Positions 35,212 to 37,708 of a stretch of DNA of 37,708 nucleotides are shown piece after piece. Location: assembly GCF_028687635.1 (NCBI RefSeq), contig NZ_JAQTZS010000029.1:1-37708 (forward strand), written 5' to 3'. The notes beneath the pieces were generated by a model that did no database searches, was not told the origin of the DNA, and saw nothing but the letters and a program-made list of their open reading frames with translations. The number at the start of each line of letters is the position of its first letter. The first letter of the stretch is position 1. This DNA is from Malikia sp. GTDB lineage: Bacteria; Pseudomonadota; Gammaproteobacteria; Burkholderiales; Burkholderiaceae_C. Position numbers and translations under genes: made by a program.

Positions 35212-35626
35212 GCTTGCTCTCCAGTGCGGCCACGCGAGCGGCCAGTTCATCCACCTCGGCGACACGGGCCAAGGTGCCCAGCGCACCCAGCAGTGCGGCG
35301 CCTTGGCTCGGTGCCAGCTCGGCAGCAGCCACGGCGGCCAGGATGGCTCGGCCCTGCTCGGTCAGACTGCCGTCTGGCAGCGTCAGCGGCTGCGCAGGCT
35401 CCACGGCCTTCAAGGGCGGGATGGTGCGCTCCAGCAGCAGGCGGGCGGCAGCCACATCGCCTTCGAGCGCCTGCGCCAGCAGGGCTTTCAGGATTTCTGG
35501 CACCTTGTCAGCGATGGCAGCGCGCAGCTTCTGCACTTCGCTGGTTCCGGGCTTGCGGCCCCTTGGGTTGCCTGACTGGCCGGGCTTCCAGCCATGCCCG
35601 GCAGGCGGTTTTCGTTTCTCGGTCAT
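35198..35626 (-). CDS. DUF5681-type protein
   Basis: The 142-residue protein begins KRKPPAGHGWKPGQSGNPRGRKPG; the segment WKPGQSGNPRGRKPG is the DUF5681 hallmark, found in many phage and mobile-element proteins. Helices follow, with ALLAQALEGDVAAARLLLERTIP, and a coiled-coil end. The function of the family is not known; the basic N-terminus may touch DNA. It lies 29 bases after ssb in the same direction and overlaps the next gene by 14 bases. Confidence 0.75.
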   Translation of the reverse strand: MTEKRKPPAGHGWKPGQSGNPRGRKPGTSEVQKLRAAIADKVPEILKALLAQALEGDVAAARLLLERTIPPLKAVEPAQPLTLPDGSLTEQGRAILAAVAAAELAPSQGAALLGALGTLARVAEVDELAARVAALESKHGNP

Positions 35627-35655
35627 GTTGTTGCTTTACGGTTGCAGATGCAGGG

Positions 35656-36054
35656 TCAGAACGGCATGGAGCCGTCGTCAAGGTCCGGCTCGACCTGTCG
35701 ATGCGGCTGGCGCTGCTGTCCGCCTTCCTGCTCGGGCTGCATGGCCCTGCGCTTCCTGGTGACGTGGTAGCTGGTCAGCACCTGGGATGCCGTCATGTCC
35801 AGGCTGGGGCGCGCGGTGCCGTCCCTGGCCGTCCAGGTACCGACCTTGAGCGACCCGGCCAGCGAGACAGCTTCGCCAGTGCCCAGCGCCAGCAGTGCGG
35901 CCTGGGCTCCATCGTCGAAGGCGATGACGTTGCAGAAGATGCTGTCGTCCCCGCTGGGCACCCGGACCTTGGCGGTCGTGAAGGTGTTGCCGTTCTTGCT
36001 GGTACGTTGGGTCGGTGCGCCGTGCAGCTTGCCGGAAATCAGTGCGTCGATCAT
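35656..36054 (-). CDS. ssb: single-stranded DNA-binding protein
   Basis: The 132-residue protein has an OB-fold pattern (ALISGKLHGAPTQRTSKNGNTFTTAKVRV, landmark ISGKLHGAPTQRTSKNG; then FCNVIAF, VSLAGSLKVGTW). The flexible Gln/Arg-rich linker ends DDGSMPF, close to the standard SSB acidic tip DDDIPF that recruits replication proteins. It is a mobile-element SSB, shorter and more divergent than the chromosomal one. ATG 36054 is set by homology. It follows dnaB by 22 bases, so helicase and SSB are made together. Confidence 0.88.
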   Translation of the reverse strand: MIDALISGKLHGAPTQRTSKNGNTFTTAKVRVPSGDDSIFCNVIAFDDGAQAALLALGTGEAVSLAGSLKVGTWTARDGTARPSLDMTASQVLTSYHVTRKRRAMQPEQEGGQQRQPHRQVEPDLDDGSMPF

Positions 36055-36076
36055 GTGGTGCAGTCCTTGGTGTTGG

Positions 36077-37528
36077 TCAGTCGAGTGCGTAGCTGCGGGC
36101 CTTGGCCGGCGCGATGTTCTTGAGGCAGGGCGGCTCGCCACCCCAGGCGCCGAACTTGGTCAGCTCGCCCTGGTAGTGCAGATGCACGTCGCCTTGCTGG
36201 CCCTGCCGGTTCTTGGCCACGCGCAGCAGGGCGTAGTGCTTGAAGTCGGCGGGCAGGTCTGGCTTGTTGACGATGGGGCGGTTGATGAAGGCCACCACGT
36301 CGGCGTCCTGCTCGATACCGCCTGAGTCGCGCAGGTCGGACAGCGCGGGGGTCTGGTCGGCGCGGTCGGCCACGCCTCGGTTCACCTGCGCCAGCGCGAT
36401 GATGCAAATGTCCAGCTCCTTGGCCAGCGCCTTCAAGCCCTTGGTGATTTCCTCGACCTGGTAGGCGCGCGGCATCTTCTGGTCGGTGCCGGGCATCAAG
36501 CCGATGTAGTCGAGCACCAGCACGTCCAGGCCATGACGGCGCTTGAGCGCGCGGGCGCGGGCACGGACTTGCAGGATGTTCAGGCCGGCGCGGTCGCTGA
36601 CGTGAAAGCGCAGGTCGCGCGCCTGCTCGACGGTATGTGACACGCTTGTCCAGTTCAGGTCATGCAGCTTGGGGCGCTTGAGATGCGACAGCGGCAGGCC
36701 GGACAGAATGGCAAGCTGACGGTCGCGCACGTCCTTGTGCGGCATCTCCAGCGACAGGAAGCCGACGCTGTGCGTTTGCGCGATGTGCAGGCCGATGGTC
36801 ATCCCAATGGCAGTCTTGCCCATGCCGGGCCTCGCACCGACCACGACAAGGCTTTGCCGCTGCAATCCGCCGTCGAGCATGTCGTCGAGGTCTGGCAGGC
36901 CGGTCTGGATGCCGACGACATGGCCCTCGAATCGCCTGTCCAGCAGCTCCGTGTGCTCAATCATGGCCTGATAGCTGTCCACCCATTCCCCGGCGCTTTC
37001 GTGAGCCTGTAGGCCCGATACGGCTGCTTGCGCGGCATCTATGCGGGCGGCGACTGGTCCATCACCGAAAGCCAGCTCCGCAATCTGCTGGGAAGCGGCA
37101 TAGAGCTGGCGGTTCTGGGCCTTGTCGTAGACCAATCGACCCAGCGAAGCAGCACGGCCAAAGCTCACGCCCTCGGACTGTTGCGAGATGGCGACCAGCT
37201 CGGGCAGCGTCACGTCGTCTTTCAGCTCATCAGCGACGGCAATCACGTCTACATCCTGCGCGCCACGGTTGAAGGCGGCCATCAGGCGGGCGTACACCTT
37301 GCCGTGCAGCGGCTCGACAAAGTGCTCGGGCTTGAGGTAGTCGGCCACGGCGTCAAGGCTGCGCAAATTCAAAAAGCCGAAGCTCAACAGCGCGTACTCT
37401 GCTTGGATGCTGGTGTCCCTGGTGGGTTGCACCGGCTCGGGGCGCATCGCCATGAACTCGGCGTGTGACTCGGCACTCTGGTCAACGAAGTGCGGGTGGT
37501 CGAGGTGGGGGAAGGTGTCGTAGCTCAT
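36077..37528 (-). CDS. dnaB: replicative DNA helicase, DnaB family
   Basis: The 483-residue protein is a DnaB-type hexameric helicase. It has the N-terminal domain (about 40-150, AEYALLSFGFLNLRSLDAVADYL), Walker A GARPGMGKTAIG (about 232-243), FLSLEMPHKD, Walker B VLVLDYIGLM, and LSDLRDSGGIEQDADVV, the diagnostic DnaB segment. ATG 37528 has GGAG about 8 bases upstream; the frame further upstream lacks homology. A second reading frame ends in an ATGA overlap with this start. Together with SSB, CHC2 and DUF3987 proteins it forms the element's own replication module. Confidence 0.93.
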   Translation of the reverse strand: MSYDTFPHLDHPHFVDQSAESHAEFMAMRPEPVQPTRDTSIQAEYALLSFGFLNLRSLDAVADYLKPEHFVEPLHGKVYARLMAAFNRGAQDVDVIAVADELKDDVTLPELVAISQQSEGVSFGRAASLGRLVYDKAQNRQLYAASQQIAELAFGDGPVAARIDAAQAAVSGLQAHESAGEWVDSYQAMIEHTELLDRRFEGHVVGIQTGLPDLDDMLDGGLQRQSLVVVGARPGMGKTAIGMTIGLHIAQTHSVGFLSLEMPHKDVRDRQLAILSGLPLSHLKRPKLHDLNWTSVSHTVEQARDLRFHVSDRAGLNILQVRARARALKRRHGLDVLVLDYIGLMPGTDQKMPRAYQVEEITKGLKALAKELDICIIALAQVNRGVADRADQTPALSDLRDSGGIEQDADVVAFINRPIVNKPDLPADFKHYALLRVAKNRQGQQGDVHLHYQGELTKFGAWGGEPPCLKNIAPAKARSYALD

Positions 37529-37647
37529 TCGTCGCGCTCCAGGTGTTGTTGGGCCTGCTTGCCAGTGGTGGTCAGTTGGTAGCCAGCAATTCTCAATTTG
37601 GCCGAACGAGAGCAAACTGGAGGCGTAGAGACTTCTGACAGAGGCTG
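37525..37647 (-). pseudogene. possible 3' remnant of a gene upstream of dnaB
   Basis: This open frame has no ATG. It ends LRIAGYQLTTTGKQAQQHL...ERDE and stops in an ATGA overlap with dnaB, the same coupling used elsewhere in the element. The composition looks like the end of a real protein. It may be a gene cut by an insertion just upstream, or coincidence. Confidence 0.25.
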
Positions 37648-37649
37648 TC

Positions 37650-37708
37650 ATGGCTGGGATGCTCAAGGGTAAGACGCTGGATTTCGCGCAAGTGATGCAT
37701 CGGGTGCG
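37650..37708 (+). CDS. start of an unknown plus-strand gene (cut by window edge)
   Basis: Nineteen residues are visible, MAGMLKGKTLDFAQVMHRV, with AGAGG 5 bases before the ATG. They recall the N-terminus of DUF4372/IS4-type transposases (x-GKT-x-FAQ-x-M), but this is a faint resemblance in a very short stretch. It is divergent from dnaB. Confidence 0.35.
   Translation, partial: MAGMLKGKTLDFAQVMHRV

Larger units (their letters stand above)
27757..37708. mobile_element. accessory element downstream of tRNA (right end outside window)
   Basis: From the tRNA to the window edge there is no recognisable core gene. The content is two toxin-antitoxin pairs, a CHC2 zinc-finger protein, a DUF3987 protein, SSB, DnaB, small unknown genes and dispersed repeats. 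This is typical of integrated plasmids, phage satellites or ICE/IME. A tRNA 3' end is a common integration site. No integrase, capsid, relaxase or partition gene is in view, so the type is open. The exact left boundary is not proven; the terminator at 27774-27798 may still be host DNA. Confidence 0.75.

Overview
The window is high-GC chromosomal DNA of a betaproteobacterium, most likely order Burkholderiales. The evidence is gene order: the divergent hrcA / nadK-recN pair, and the block pth-rplY-prs-tRNA-Gln-ispE-lolB-TPR protein-mutM-mutY. Genus cannot be fixed from the sequence alone. No rRNA gene and no CRISPR array were seen.

Layout. (1) 1-2816: host core genes, the rpsT end, an RhlE-type RNA helicase and apaH. 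(2) about 2820-9587: a complete-looking filamentous phage (inovirus) prophage lodged exactly between the start codons of apaH and a CorC-like gene. It carries a serine recombinase, a small membrane protein, Zot/pI, a DUF2523-type protein, a pIII/TspB-like adhesin, a small membrane protein, the major coat protein, a small unknown protein, a ssDNA-binding protein, a Rep_trans-type replication initiator and a small Cys-containing ORF, all on the minus strand. A repressor is divergently transcribed across an array of TTGCGCAA palindromes. (3) 9589-27756: host core genes: CorC/HlyC-like, DUF3422, ftsY, rsmD, coaD, ferredoxin, pth, rplY, prs, tRNA-Gln, ispE, lolB, TPR protein, mutM, mutY, rapZ, recN, nadK, hrcA and a CAU-anticodon tRNA (probably tRNA-Ile2). 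The fdx-pth gap holds two related palindromic elements. (4) 27757-37708 (window edge): an accessory element starting just downstream of the tRNA. It has two toxin-antitoxin pairs (BrnT/BrnA, HigB/HigA-like), a membrane protein ending in a winged-helix-like domain, a replication module (CHC2 zinc finger, DUF3987 helicase/primase-like, SSB, DnaB), several small unknown genes, and a repeated G-run/C-run element in three copies. No integrase, capsid or conjugation gene is visible before the window ends, so the type of element (integrated plasmid, phage satellite, ICE/IME) is unresolved.

How the genes work together. In the inovirus, Rep and the ssDNA-binding protein make and coat single-stranded genomes, the coat and minor proteins plus Zot assemble and export virions, the recombinase probably integrates the genome, and the repressor acting at TTGCGCAA sites probably sets lysogeny. 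In the second element, two opposed minus-strand operons-in-series supply DNA replication functions around a palindromic control region, and two addiction modules would stabilise it. Both toxin genes share an unusual promoter geometry: TACAAT lies exactly six bases before the start codon, implying leaderless mRNAs.
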